Below are positions 44,264-53,794 of a stretch of 64,000 nucleotides of DNA, piece by piece (position 1 is the first letter of the stretch; every line of letters begins with the position of its first letter). The notes under the pieces were generated by a model, which was not told the origin of the DNA, did not search any database, and worked only from the letters and a program-made list of their open reading frames with translations. This DNA comes from Acidimicrobiaceae bacterium (GTDB taxonomy: Bacteria; Actinomycetota; Acidimicrobiia; Acidimicrobiales; Ilumatobacteraceae). Location: assembly GCA_020637295.1 (NCBI GenBank), contig JACJWF010000005.1:62001-126000 (forward strand). Direction: 5' to 3'. The translations under genes and the position numbers were made by a program.

Positions 44264-45520
44264 ATGCCTGCCTACGACGAACCCGGTGTGGTGCGGCGTG
44301 CGCAGGTCGTCGATCTCGCCCGCGCCGTGCCGCTCGGCGTGCTCCTCCCGCTGGAGACCAGCGTCCTGCTCACCATCGCGGTGAAGCACTTCGACGCCTC
44401 GTGGTGGGAGAAGTGGCTGGTCGCCGCGGGCAACGGCGTGGGCCTCCTGGCCGCCCCGCTGATCACCTCGCTGGCCCGCCGCCGCGGCCGCCCCGTGATG
44501 CTCCAGGCCGGCCTGCTCGCCGCCGTGGGTGCCGTCGGCCTGCTGCTGGCCGCGGCCGGGTCGATGCCGGCCTTCGTGGTCGGGTCGGTCATCGCCATCG
44601 CCACGGTCAACGTCGTCTACCCGCTCACCACCGCCACGTACGAGCGCAACTTCCCGCCGACCGAACTGGGCCGCCGGGTCGGGTGGGGCATGTCGCTGAA
44701 GGTGCTGGTGTCGGCCGTGGTCGGGCTGGGCATGGGCTGGTTCCTCACCGAGTACCCCGACCGGTGGTGGGTCATCCTCGCCGTGGCCGCGGTGTTCGGC
44801 GCGGTGCTGGCGCTCCTGAACCTCCAGGTGCCCAGCGAGCCGCTGGCCCGGGTGGAGGGCGTGGGCACCACGGCCCTGCCGCACTTCCACCTCCTGCGCG
44901 AGGACCGCCGGCTGACGCTGGTGCTCGCCGCCTGGATGCTGATGGGCTTCGGCAACCTGATGCTGCTGCCCCTGCGGGTGGAGTACCTGGCCCAGCCGCG
45001 CTACGGCATCAACGCCACGGCCGGGCTGATCGTGGTGCTCACCGTGGTCATCCCGTCGGCGGTTCGCCTGGCCTCCATGCCGGTCTTCGGGTTCGTGTTC
45101 GACCGGCTGCGCTTCTTCACCGCCCGCATCATCGTCAACCTCGTCTTCGCCCTCTACGTGGCCGCGTTCTTCACCGGCACGGGCATGACCGGCCTGGTCG
45201 CCGGGGCCGTGCTGCTGGGCATCGGCAGCGCCGGCGGCGATCTCATGTGGAGCCTGTGGGTCACCAAGTTCTCGCCGCCGGGTCGGACGGCGGACTACAT
45301 GGGCCTGCACACCTTCTTCACCGGCATCCGCGCCTTCCTCGCCCCGCTGATCGGCTTCGCCGTGCTCGGCCATGTGTCGCTGGGCCTGGTGGCGGTCGGC
45401 GCGGCGGCGCTGATGGTGGTGAGCTCGCTGGTGCTGGCGCCGGAGGCCCGGGCAGAGTGGCGTGAGGGCACCGCGGCGGACGACAGCGCCGGCCTGGCCA
45501 CTGTCACAGCGGGGCGCTGA
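44264..45520 (+). CDS. MFS transporter
   Basis: 418 residues with 12 predicted membrane helices in two groups. The intracellular loop 2-3 signature appears as SLARRRGRPVML, and a second-half counterpart is FGFVFDRLRFFTARI. The substrate is unknown. Pairing with a thiolase under a shared operator hints at an organic acid. The C-terminal tail is short and acidic. The gene overlaps the convergent GH18 gene by 17 bases. A GTG directly before the ATG is an alternative start. Confidence 0.85.
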   Translation: MPAYDEPGVVRRAQVVDLARAVPLGVLLPLETSVLLTIAVKHFDASWWEKWLVAAGNGVGLLAAPLITSLARRRGRPVMLQAGLLAAVGAVGLLLAAAGSMPAFVVGSVIAIATVNVVYPLTTATYERNFPPTELGRRVGWGMSLKVLVSAVVGLGMGWFLTEYPDRWWVILAVAAVFGAVLALLNLQVPSEPLARVEGVGTTALPHFHLLREDRRLTLVLAAWMLMGFGNLMLLPLRVEYLAQPRYGINATAGLIVVLTVVIPSAVRLASMPVFGFVFDRLRFFTARIIVNLVFALYVAAFFTGTGMTGLVAGAVLLGIGSAGGDLMWSLWVTKFSPPGRTADYMGLHTFFTGIRAFLAPLIGFAVLGHVSLGLVAVGAAALMVVSSLVLAPEARAEWREGTAADDSAGLATVTAGR

Positions 45521-47054
45521 CCACCACGGTCTGGCAGCCGAGCGACGGCCCGGTGGCCCCGCCCCACAGCACCACGGTGGCGCACACGTCGTAACTGCCG
45601 GGTGCCGCGGGGAACGTCTCGTCGAAGCCGTGGAACGGCCCGAGGCCGGCCGCCATGCCGTCCCGTTCCGCTCGCGCCGTCACCACCCTCCACTGGGTGG
45701 GCGCCAGGCCCGTGGGCGCGACGGTGAGCGACACGGCCACCGGCAGGTCGAACTCCGGGTCCACCGCCATACCGGTGACGCGCAACGCGCCGTTGACCAC
45801 CGTGGGAGTGTCGAGCACGCCGGTCGGGTCGCCGTTCGGCCGCTGGGGCGCCACGCCGGCGAGTTGCTGGTACACGTCCGCGGTCTCGTAGCCGTAGGCC
45901 CAGATGGCGATGCCGCTCCACCCCGCGGCCAGCGCGGCGTCCGCCCGCTGGCGCACGCTCACCCCGTCCGGCACGTACACGATGTGCTCCACGGTGCAGG
46001 TGACGATCGCCGGCGGTGGGGCCACGCGGATCGGCGGGTCCAGGCCGCCGGGCTCGATGCCGTCGTCCACGGACTCGATGGTGGTGGCGGGTGACGTCGT
46101 GGTGGTGGTCGGCGGGCTGGCCTCCACCGGGCCGGTGACCTGCTCGGTCCAGCTGAACGTCAGCTCGCCGGAGGAATGCCGGGTGGGTGTGGCACCGTGC
46201 GCGGCGGCGAGGCCGGCGGTCTCCTTCATCGTGATGCTGTCGCGCCACAGCGCGCCGGCGGGGCAGGTCTCGGTCGGGTTCTTGCGGGTGGCCCAGTGGC
46301 GCCCGTAGGCGGGCACACCCAGTTGCAGCCGGCTGTTCGGCACCCGGCTGTCGCTCCAGGCGATGACCTGGTTGACCCACGAGATCGGTGAGATCGGGCC
46401 GGGCAGCGAGGTGCTCCAGTCGTAGACCATCAGGCGCAGGCGGTCCACGTGCGGGGCGATCTCCTCCTGGGCGTACACGGTGTAGCCCTGGGTGACGCCG
46501 CCGGACACCCACACCGGCGGCACCGTCACCGACAGCAGCTTGCCGCGCTGGTGCAGCAGGTTGCCCAGTTCCTGCACGAAGGCGATCCAGTCGGGCCGGA
46601 TGGCGTCCCACTTGGTGCGCCCGTCACCGAAGGCGAACACCTCGTAGTCGATGTCGATCCCGTCGTAGCCCTTCGACATGACGAGGTCCACCAGGAACTG
46701 CTCGTGCACCGCCCGGGCGAACGGGTCGTGGAGGATGCCGCGCATGACGCCCGCCGGCTGGCTGTCGAACACCGTGGGGATCACGGCCAGGCCCTGGGCC
46801 CGGGTGCTGGCGACCACCGACGCCAGGTTGGTGGCCGAGCTCATCAGCGGCACGGACCCGTTGGCCGCAGTGCCGTACCACATCATCGACACCTCGCCCA
46901 TCAGGGCGGCGCTGTCGTCGTTGTCGATCACGGCCTTGCCGCTGGACGGCCCCCAGTACGGCACCCAACCGGTGACGAACCGGTTCGGCAGGCAGGCCGT
47001 CAGCGCCAGTGAGGAGGCCGCGGCAGCGAGAACCCAGCGGGCGCGGGAGGCCAC
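45504..47054 (-). CDS. Glycoside hydrolase family 18 lipoprotein
   Basis: 516 residues. A lipobox signal (SLALTACLP) anchors it outside the membrane. The GH18 barrel is marked by YDGIDIDYEVF, the DxxDxDxE motif with its catalytic Glu, and by LRLMVYDWS and a C-terminal SGIAIWAYGYETADVY strand. A Thr-rich insertion (about residues 325-345) interrupts the barrel, and a beta domain follows. Family members cleave chitin or peptidoglycan-like beta-1,4 bonds. Similarity to YaaH/SleL-type enzymes suggests cell-wall action. The start is GTG at 47054, with TAGCGT 6 bases upstream. Confidence 0.87.
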   Translation of the reverse strand: MASRARWVLAAAASSLALTACLPNRFVTGWVPYWGPSSGKAVIDNDDSAALMGEVSMMWYGTAANGSVPLMSSATNLASVVASTRAQGLAVIPTVFDSQPAGVMRGILHDPFARAVHEQFLVDLVMSKGYDGIDIDYEVFAFGDGRTKWDAIRPDWIAFVQELGNLLHQRGKLLSVTVPPVWVSGGVTQGYTVYAQEEIAPHVDRLRLMVYDWSTSLPGPISPISWVNQVIAWSDSRVPNSRLQLGVPAYGRHWATRKNPTETCPAGALWRDSITMKETAGLAAAHGATPTRHSSGELTFSWTEQVTGPVEASPPTTTTTSPATTIESVDDGIEPGGLDPPIRVAPPPAIVTCTVEHIVYVPDGVSVRQRADAALAAGWSGIAIWAYGYETADVYQQLAGVAPQRPNGDPTGVLDTPTVVNGALRVTGMAVDPEFDLPVAVSLTVAPTGLAPTQWRVVTARAERDGMAAGLGPFHGFDETFPAAPGSYDVCATVVLWGGATGPSLGCQTVVVSAPL

Positions 47055-47060
47055 GGCGTC

Positions 47061-47066
47061 ACGCTA
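47061..47066 (-). promoter_or_regulatory. -10 hexamer TAGCGT before the GH18 gene
   Basis: It ends 6 bases before the GTG at 47054. Confidence 0.5.
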
Positions 47067-47097
47067 GCCGGGGCGACCGTTCCGCCGGCCTCGGGCC

Positions 47098-47814
47098 TCA
47101 CCGTTCCTGGATGGTGACGGACTCGATGTCGATGGGCTGCAGCGGCGGGCCGTCGTTCGGGTTGGCCACCAGGTTCAACTGGGCCACCAGCCCGAGGTCG
47201 TCATCGGCCACCTGGCCGAACAGGGTGTAGTTCGGGGGCAGGAGCGCGCCGTCGTCGCCGGTGATGATGAAGAACTGGCTGCCGTTGGTGTCGGCCCCGG
47301 AGTTCGCCATGGCCACGGAGCCCAGCCGGTAGGCCGCCTGGCCGTCGGTCTCGTCGGCGAACCGGTAGCCGGGGCCGCCCCTCCCGGTGCCCGTGGGGTC
47401 GCCGCACTGCACCACGAAGTTCTGGATGGCCCGGTGGCAGGTGGTGCCGTCGAAGTAGTGGTAGCGCGCCAGGTTGACGAAGCTGTTCACCGTCAGCGGG
47501 GCGGCGCCGGCCAGCAGGTCCACGTGGAAGGTGCCCTGGTTGGTGACGATCACCGCCTGATACGTGGCGCCGTCGCGCAGGCAGTTCGGCGGGTAGTCGG
47601 TGAACTGGGTGACGGTGGGGGCGCTGCCGTCGGCCGCGGCGCACCCTTCGGGAAGGGCGTCGCCCGTCGCTGGCGTGCTGCCGCTGCCCCCGGTGCCGGC
47701 GGTCTGCGAGGCGTCGCCGTCGCCACAGGCGGCGGACACCGCGAGGGCGATCGCCAGCGCAGCGACGGTGCGCGCGAGCCGTGTGCTGCGGGGGTGGAGG
47801 CGGTGGCGGAGCAT
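47098..47814 (-). CDS. Cyclophilin-type peptidyl-prolyl isomerase lipoprotein
   Basis: 238 residues. A signal peptide ends in a lipobox (AVSAACG). The cyclophilin domain includes TVNSFVNLARYHYFDGTTCHR, FVVQCGDPTGTG, GSVAMANSGADTNGSQFFI and NYTLFGQV in the family order (short forms: FVNLARYHYFDG, GDPTGTG, NGSQFFI). It would assist folding of exported proteins at the outer face of the membrane. The ATG at 47814 gives a proper signal peptide. The frame upstream is arginine-rich and not plausible. Confidence 0.9.
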   Translation of the reverse strand: MLRHRLHPRSTRLARTVAALAIALAVSAACGDGDASQTAGTGGSGSTPATGDALPEGCAAADGSAPTVTQFTDYPPNCLRDGATYQAVIVTNQGTFHVDLLAGAAPLTVNSFVNLARYHYFDGTTCHRAIQNFVVQCGDPTGTGRGGPGYRFADETDGQAAYRLGSVAMANSGADTNGSQFFIITGDDGALLPPNYTLFGQVADDDLGLVAQLNLVANPNDGPPLQPIDIESVTIQER

Positions 47815-47972
47815 GCCGTGCACTCTGCCACGGCCGGGCTTCGCCGCGCCGCGCAGCACATGCTGCATGCCCCGTACGCAGGGGAAGGTCACGGAGGGTG
47901 TTCGCCTGGCCGCGGCGTTCCTGCTATCCTGCGCGCCTCTGCGTCAGGGCGGCGCGCGTAGGAGGTTCTGTG

Positions 47973-50900
47973 ATGGGTGCTCGTTCCGTAGTGCGCGGCG
48001 TGTTCGCGTCGCTCCTGGCCATCCCGGTGATCGGTGTGTCGACGGTGGCGCCGGTGGGTGTGCCGCAGGCCGCGGCGGCCGTTCCCGACTGCCTGAACGT
48101 GGACGGTTGCGACGGCTCGCTGAACCTCGGTGCGTCCCTGGACGGCGGTGGCCCGTTCTCCGTCGGCTACGAGGTCACGGACAACTCGTCACCGATCGCC
48201 AGCGGCACCCTGACGGACGGTTCCCCGGTCGCTTCGGACCTCACCACCCTGTACCCGGGCAACTCCTATGTGGTCGCCTTCGGCGACGTCCAGCCGGGGC
48301 TGTACGTCGTGGATGTGGACTGTGACGGCATGTCGCCCACCTACCCCAACCCGGGTGAGGTGGCCTTCACCTACCTGGCGGAGGAGCCCACCACCGTCAC
48401 CTGCTCCGTCGTTCTCGGCCACACGGCCACGTTGCAGATCCAGAAGTACACCGACCAGCTCACGAACGCGATCTTCGGCTTCCAGCTAGAGAGCGACTCG
48501 AGCAGTGAGTACGTCGAGCTCGACGTCAGCCCGAACCCGTTCGCGTTCGGGTCGTCCGGCTTCGCCGAGGTCGAGCTGGCGCCGGGGCAGTGGTCGATCA
48601 CCGAGGTGGCCGATCCCTGGTGGCGCCCCACGAGCATCGAGTGCATGGACGGCATCGGCGCGCCCCTCTCGCCCGACAGCATGGAGCTTGCCGCCGGCGA
48701 GCGTTACAGCTGCACGTTCGTCAACGAGCTCGGCGTGGCGCTGCACGTGGACAAGGACTACCTCACCGACCCCGCACCGGCGTCCACCACGTTCGGTGGC
48801 TCGTGGTCCGACGAGCCGTTCGAGATCCTCACCGACGGCCCGAACGAGCCGATCTGGATCCCCGCCGGCTACAACACGATCGAAGAGCTCAGCGACGGCT
48901 ACGTCACCTCTGCTGTCTGCTCGGTGGGTGACGGCGACGTCACCGACTACTACGGCGGCGCGTCGGTGGACTTCTTCGCGGACTACGGCACCAACGTCTA
49001 CTGCTCCTTCGGCAACCAGGCCCTGCCGGTGGTGCACATCGACAAGCATGTGGACACCGTCACCGACGACTCGACCTTCACCTTCGCCTCGTCGGAGGGC
49101 ACCACCGAGGTCGTCGCCCATCAGCCCGGTGCTGCCGGCCCGACGGCCACCACCGGCACGCTCCACGTGGACACCGGCCTCCAGACGATCTTCGAGACCG
49201 GCGCTGCCGGCTGGGTGCTCGACGAGGTGTCCTGCGTGGACGGTGACGAGAACGAGGTGGGGGTGTTCCTCACCCAGTGGAACGCCTTCGAGGTGGACCT
49301 CGAGTTCGGCGACGAGCTCTGGTGCGACGTGTACAACGTCCGTGGCATCACGCTGGACAAGGAGGCCGTCGGCCTGACGCCCGTGGCCGACCAGCCCGGG
49401 GTGTACGAGGCGGAGTGGACGGTCACGGTGACCAACCCGTTCCCCACCCCCGTGGAGTTCAACGAGTCCGTCCTCGCCGACCGGACGGACTTCCCTGGCG
49501 ACGTGACGCTGGTCGACCTCACGGCCACGGACCCCGCCGACAACCCGGTTCCCAACTTCGACGGCTCGGGCCTCCTGGGCAGCGACATCGGCATGGCGCC
49601 GTCCTCGTCGCTCACATGGCACGTCGTCGCCACGGTGAGCATCGCGCCGAACGAAGACCCCGGCGTGCTGTTCTGCCGCGACCTGATCGACAGTGAGGGC
49701 GGTGGCCTGGCCAACTTCGCCGACCTCGCCTACCTCGACGGCAGCGAGGAGGTCTCACTGTTCGCCTACTCGTGCATCGACCTGCCTGAGGCCGAGCCGA
49801 CGATCGACAAGGTCACCCTCGGCGGCCCCGAGGAGATCGAGCCCGGCCTGTGGATGCAGAGCTACGTCATCACGGTCGACAACCCCACCGACGGGTTCGC
49901 CATGGTGGACGTCTACGACACGGTCGACCTCGGCCTGCCGTTCGTGCTCGACTCCTTCTCGGTGTACGACGCCGACGACGTACTGCTGGGCAGCTACGAC
50001 ACCTGGTCGTTCCCCGAACTGATCGCCAGCGAACTGCTGCTGGGTGCGCAGGAGACCGAGACCCGCCGGGTGGACGTCTACTTCGAGGCGGCGGTGCCGA
50101 CGCCGGACGACATCTTCGGCTCCGGGGTGGACATGGAAGGCTGGTTCTGCGGCACCGGCCCGGGTGACGGTGCCGGTGCCGGCCTCTACAACCGCGCCGA
50201 CCTGATGCTCGCCGACCCGGTGATCATCTTCGCCGAACTCGCTCCGTTGATGTCCGCCAGCGCCTGCCACGACGGCCCGTCGCCGAACCTGGCCGTCGAC
50301 AAGAACATCGTCGGCTACCAATACGTGGGCAACGACTCGGTCGTGGTCCAGTACGACATCGTGGTCGGCAACCTGGCCAGTGACGACAATCCGGTGCCGC
50401 TGGACGCGCCCTTCATCGTCATCGATTCCCCGAACACGTCAACGGGCGTGACGATCGCCGAGTGGGAACTGCTCGGTGTGGACGGCGGCACGGTGGATGA
50501 GGACTTCGAGATGTTCGCCGACCCGGGTGGCTTCATGGAGATCGCGGGCGTCGTGCCGTCGGACGGCTCGATCGTGTTTCACGTCAGCTACACGTACCTG
50601 GTGGACATCGAAGTCGGCTGGGACGGGGCGTGCTTCGACGGCGTGCTGGACACCGAGTTCTTCTTCGGCGCCTTCGGCGGCGCCGCCAACTTGGTGCTGT
50701 GGCTGGATCCGTTCGTGGCGGGCGGCGACGTCGTGCCGCTGGTGTCCCTGGACAGCGCGGGCGGGCGCCAGCGTCTGGAGAAGGCCGTCACCGTCCCTGG
50801 GGGCTTCTACGGGTTGGGCCTCGCCTACGATTGCCTGCCGCTGAGCGGCGTGTGGGTGCACAAGTCCGTCACCAACGACAACGGCGGTGACCTGGAGCCC

Positions 50901-52253
50901 GGTGACTTCACCTTCTCGCTGGAGCCGACCGGCACCAGCTCGTGCGACCCCGAGCCGTGCCCGAGCGACCCCGTCGCCCGCACGGTGGAGGAGGACGTGC
51001 CCACGCTGGTGGTGTCCGGCGACTATGTGCTCTCCGAGGACCCGGCAGCGGGCTACACGCCGGGCGCCTTCTCCTGCGAGGCAATCTTCCTCGGCGGCGG
51101 CGGGCCGGATGGGCCGCCGACGGTCACGTCCTACGGCGGTGCGGCGCTGGCCGGCACCGACCGGCCGACCCGCACCGAGCGTCCCGAGTCGGGTGGCGTC
51201 ATCCCGCTGCAGGCCGAGCCCTCCTACGGGTACGACTGCGCCATCACCAACGACGACGCACCGGCCAACCTGTCGATCACCAAGTCGGACGGCGGCGCCA
51301 CCGCGATCGCCGGCGGCGCACCGATCACGTTCACGTTCACCGTCACCAACGAGAACGGCTTCGCGTCGTTCGACGCAACGGTCAGCGATGAACTGCCCGC
51401 CGGCTGGACGTGGGACGTGGACTCGGTGGTCGGCTGCCCGGACGTCACCTTCGCCGGCCAGACGATGACCTGCGATGTGCCGGCGGCCTCGCTGGCGCTC
51501 ACCGGCGACAGTGTCGAGTTCTCGGTCGACGCGTCCCTTGCGGCGGACGCCGCGTCGGGTGACTACGTCAACATGGCCGTCGTGGACAGCGAGGACGACC
51601 CGGCGCCCGCGGACCCGACCTGCCTCACGCTGGGAGCACTGCCCGCGGAGGCCCTCAACAACGTGGCGTGCGAGACCACGCCGGCGGAGCGCGAGGCCGC
51701 GATGACGGCCACGAAGGTGTCCAACGCGTCCGGCCCGGTGTCGATCGGCGGCACCGTCGTGTTCACGCTGACGGTCACCAACCACGGCCCGTCCACCGTG
51801 CTGGCCGGCACCGCGATGTTGGACGACCTGCCCGCCGGTCTGAACTTCATCTCGGCCATCGGCTCGGGCTGGTCGTGCAACAACGTGGACCCGGTGGTGT
51901 GCGAGTACGGCGCCGACCTCGCCGTGGGGGAGACGGCGCCGCCCGTCCTGGTGACCACCACGGTGGCTTCCGGGGCCTCCGGCACCCTCACCAACACCGG
52001 CACGTTCACCGGCATCGTGGACGTGGAGCCCATGGCGCTGATGGCGGCGGGTGCCGACGTGGCGCTCACCGCGCAGCCGGTGGTGGTCACGGCCACCGCG
52101 GTCGCCTCAGCGGTGGCCGTGGTGGAGGTGCGGGGCGGCGGGACCATCCCGGTGACGGGTGCCGACAGCATGGGCTGGGCCCGGCTCTCCGCCGTCCTCA
52201 TCGGTGCCGGCGGTGTGGCGATGGTGTTCAGCCGCCGCCGCCGTCACGCCTGA
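47973..52253 (+). CDS. Large sortase-type surface protein with SpaA/DUF11-like repeats
   Basis: 1426 residues. A signal peptide ends near PQAAAA. The body holds several beta-sandwich modules opening with DKD/DKH/DKN sequences (LHVDKDYLTDP, VHIDKHVDTV, AVDKNIVGYQ, typical of SpaA-like and prealbumin-like repeats). Two DUF11-like modules follow near the end (LSITKSDGG, MTATKVSNASG). The C-terminus is a sorting signal: IPVTG (1392-1396), a hydrophobic helix and RRRR. The protein should be cell-wall linked by a sortase, probably class E or similar. AGGAGGT precedes the ATG at 47973. Confidence 0.85.
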   Translation: MGARSVVRGVFASLLAIPVIGVSTVAPVGVPQAAAAVPDCLNVDGCDGSLNLGASLDGGGPFSVGYEVTDNSSPIASGTLTDGSPVASDLTTLYPGNSYVVAFGDVQPGLYVVDVDCDGMSPTYPNPGEVAFTYLAEEPTTVTCSVVLGHTATLQIQKYTDQLTNAIFGFQLESDSSSEYVELDVSPNPFAFGSSGFAEVELAPGQWSITEVADPWWRPTSIECMDGIGAPLSPDSMELAAGERYSCTFVNELGVALHVDKDYLTDPAPASTTFGGSWSDEPFEILTDGPNEPIWIPAGYNTIEELSDGYVTSAVCSVGDGDVTDYYGGASVDFFADYGTNVYCSFGNQALPVVHIDKHVDTVTDDSTFTFASSEGTTEVVAHQPGAAGPTATTGTLHVDTGLQTIFETGAAGWVLDEVSCVDGDENEVGVFLTQWNAFEVDLEFGDELWCDVYNVRGITLDKEAVGLTPVADQPGVYEAEWTVTVTNPFPTPVEFNESVLADRTDFPGDVTLVDLTATDPADNPVPNFDGSGLLGSDIGMAPSSSLTWHVVATVSIAPNEDPGVLFCRDLIDSEGGGLANFADLAYLDGSEEVSLFAYSCIDLPEAEPTIDKVTLGGPEEIEPGLWMQSYVITVDNPTDGFAMVDVYDTVDLGLPFVLDSFSVYDADDVLLGSYDTWSFPELIASELLLGAQETETRRVDVYFEAAVPTPDDIFGSGVDMEGWFCGTGPGDGAGAGLYNRADLMLADPVIIFAELAPLMSASACHDGPSPNLAVDKNIVGYQYVGNDSVVVQYDIVVGNLASDDNPVPLDAPFIVIDSPNTSTGVTIAEWELLGVDGGTVDEDFEMFADPGGFMEIAGVVPSDGSIVFHVSYTYLVDIEVGWDGACFDGVLDTEFFFGAFGGAANLVLWLDPFVAGGDVVPLVSLDSAGGRQRLEKAVTVPGGFYGLGLAYDCLPLSGVWVHKSVTNDNGGDLEPGDFTFSLEPTGTSSCDPEPCPSDPVARTVEEDVPTLVVSGDYVLSEDPAAGYTPGAFSCEAIFLGGGGPDGPPTVTSYGGAALAGTDRPTRTERPESGGVIPLQAEPSYGYDCAITNDDAPANLSITKSDGGATAIAGGAPITFTFTVTNENGFASFDATVSDELPAGWTWDVDSVVGCPDVTFAGQTMTCDVPAASLALTGDSVEFSVDASLAADAASGDYVNMAVVDSEDDPAPADPTCLTLGALPAEALNNVACETTPAEREAAMTATKVSNASGPVSIGGTVVFTLTVTNHGPSTVLAGTAMLDDLPAGLNFISAIGSGWSCNNVDPVVCEYGADLAVGETAPPVLVTTTVASGASGTLTNTGTFTGIVDVEPMALMAAGADVALTAQPVVVTATAVASAVAVVEVRGGGTIPVTGADSMGWARLSAVLIGAGGVAMVFSRRRRHA

Positions 52254-52310
52254 CGCTCCCCAGCCCTCGATGGTGCCGCTCGGGTGAGCGGGCCGGTTCG
52301 CCCGGCCCGC

Positions 52311-52327
52311 TTACCCGTCGGTAACAT
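52311..52327 (+). promoter_or_regulatory. Operator TTACCCGTCGGTAA overlapping -10 TAACAT
   Basis: The palindrome (52311-52324) matches that at 44231-44244 in both arms. TAACAT (52322-52327) ends 6 bases before the ATG at 52334, so bound regulator would block the promoter. Confidence 0.6.
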
Positions 52328-52333
52328 CAGCCC

Positions 52334-53662
52334 ATGCAGGAGATCCTCGACGCCATCCAGTCCGGCGCGTCCGCCGACGACTTCGCCAACCTGGCCATCC
52401 CCGACTCCTACCGCGCCGTGCACGTGCTGAAAGCGGAGCAGGACATGTGGGCCGGCGTCCCGTCCAAGGAGAAGGACCCGCGCACCAGCCTCCACGTGGG
52501 CGAGGTGCCCACCCCGGAGTTGGCGCCCGACGAGGTCTACCTGGCCGTGATGGCCAGCAGCATCAACTTCAACACGGTGTGGTCGAGCATCTTCGAGCCG
52601 GTCTCCACGTTCGGCCCGATGGCCCGCCTGGCGCGGGAGAGCTCCTGGGCGGCCCGCCACGACCAGCCGTACCAGGTGGTCGGCAGCGACGCCTCCGGCG
52701 TGGTGCTGCGGGTCGGCTCGGCGGTGCGCAACTGGAAGCCGGGGGACCGGGTGACGGTGCACTGCAACCATGTGGACGACCAGGACCAGAGCGCCCACGA
52801 CGACTCGATGATGGCCACCAACCAGCGGATCTGGGGCTACGAGACCAACTTCGGCGGCCTCGCCGACCTGGCCGTGGTGAAGGCCAACCAGCTGATGCCC
52901 AAGCCGGAGCACCTGACGTGGGAGGAAGCGGCGGTCAACGCGCTGTGCAACTCCACGTCGTACCGCATGCTGGTGTCGCGCAACGGCGCCCAGATGAAGC
53001 AGGGCGACGTGGTGCTGATCTGGGGCGCCACCGGTGGCATCGGCGCCTACGCCACCCAGTACGTCCTCAACGGCGGCGGCATCCCCGTGTGCGTGGTGTC
53101 GTCGGCAGACAAGGCGCAGATCCTGCGCAAGATGGGCGTCGAGCACGTCATCGACCGGGCCGCGGCGGACTACCACTTCTTCGACGAGAACGGCGTCCAC
53201 GATGAGGGCGAGTGGCGGCGCCTCGGCAAGGACATCCGCGGCCTGTGCGGTGAGGACCCGGATATCGTGTTCGAGCACCCGGGCCGCTCCACGTTCGGCG
53301 CGTCCATGTACGTGGTGAAGCGTGGCGGCACCGTCGTCACCTGCGCGGCCACCAGCGGCTTCATGATGGAGTTCGACAACCGTCACTTCTGGATGCGCCT
53401 GAAGCGCCTGGTCGGCAGCCACTTCGCCAACTACAAGGAGGCGTGGGAGGCCAACCGCCTCATCAGCAAGGGCATGATCCACCCGGTGATGAGCCAGGTG
53501 TTCCCGCTGGAGCAGACCGGCGAGGCCGCCTTCCAGGTGCACCACAACATGCACGAGGGCAAGATCGGCGTGCTCGCCCTGTCACCGCAGGAAGGCCTCG
53601 GGGTCACGAACCCCGAACTGCGCGCCAAGCTCGGCGACAAGCTCCACGCCTTCCGCCGCTGA
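52334..53662 (+). CDS. ccr: Crotonyl-CoA carboxylase/reductase
   Basis: 442 residues of the MDR superfamily. Family-specific features are SSINFNTVWSSIFEP, WGYETNFGGLADLAVV, the NADPH-binding GATGGIGAYATQY and GSHFANYKEAWEANRLI. It reductively carboxylates crotonyl-CoA to ethylmalonyl-CoA, the key step of the ethylmalonyl-CoA pathway, and also supplies extender units. Thiolase (42955-44136) and methylmalonyl-CoA epimerase (55680-56099) lie nearby. Length and ends agree with the family. Confidence 0.93.
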   Translation: MQEILDAIQSGASADDFANLAIPDSYRAVHVLKAEQDMWAGVPSKEKDPRTSLHVGEVPTPELAPDEVYLAVMASSINFNTVWSSIFEPVSTFGPMARLARESSWAARHDQPYQVVGSDASGVVLRVGSAVRNWKPGDRVTVHCNHVDDQDQSAHDDSMMATNQRIWGYETNFGGLADLAVVKANQLMPKPEHLTWEEAAVNALCNSTSYRMLVSRNGAQMKQGDVVLIWGATGGIGAYATQYVLNGGGIPVCVVSSADKAQILRKMGVEHVIDRAAADYHFFDENGVHDEGEWRRLGKDIRGLCGEDPDIVFEHPGRSTFGASMYVVKRGGTVVTCAATSGFMMEFDNRHFWMRLKRLVGSHFANYKEAWEANRLISKGMIHPVMSQVFPLEQTGEAAFQVHHNMHEGKIGVLALSPQEGLGVTNPELRAKLGDKLHAFRR

Positions 53663-53703
53663 CCCACCCCCCGGCCAACCCGGCCAACCGCCCCGTCCGA
53701 CAA

Positions 53704-53720
53704 CCCCAGGGATTCTGGGG
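53704..53720. terminator. Hairpin after the crotonyl-CoA carboxylase/reductase gene
   Basis: CCCCAG and CTGGGG pair around GGATT in the convergent intergenic region. No T-tract follows directly. Confidence 0.4.
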
Positions 53721-53794
53721 CTGATTCTCGCCATCCCCGCTTCTGGGTCTGGATCGTTGCGGCTTCCGCGCGGATCTGTACCACAGTTCGGCGT

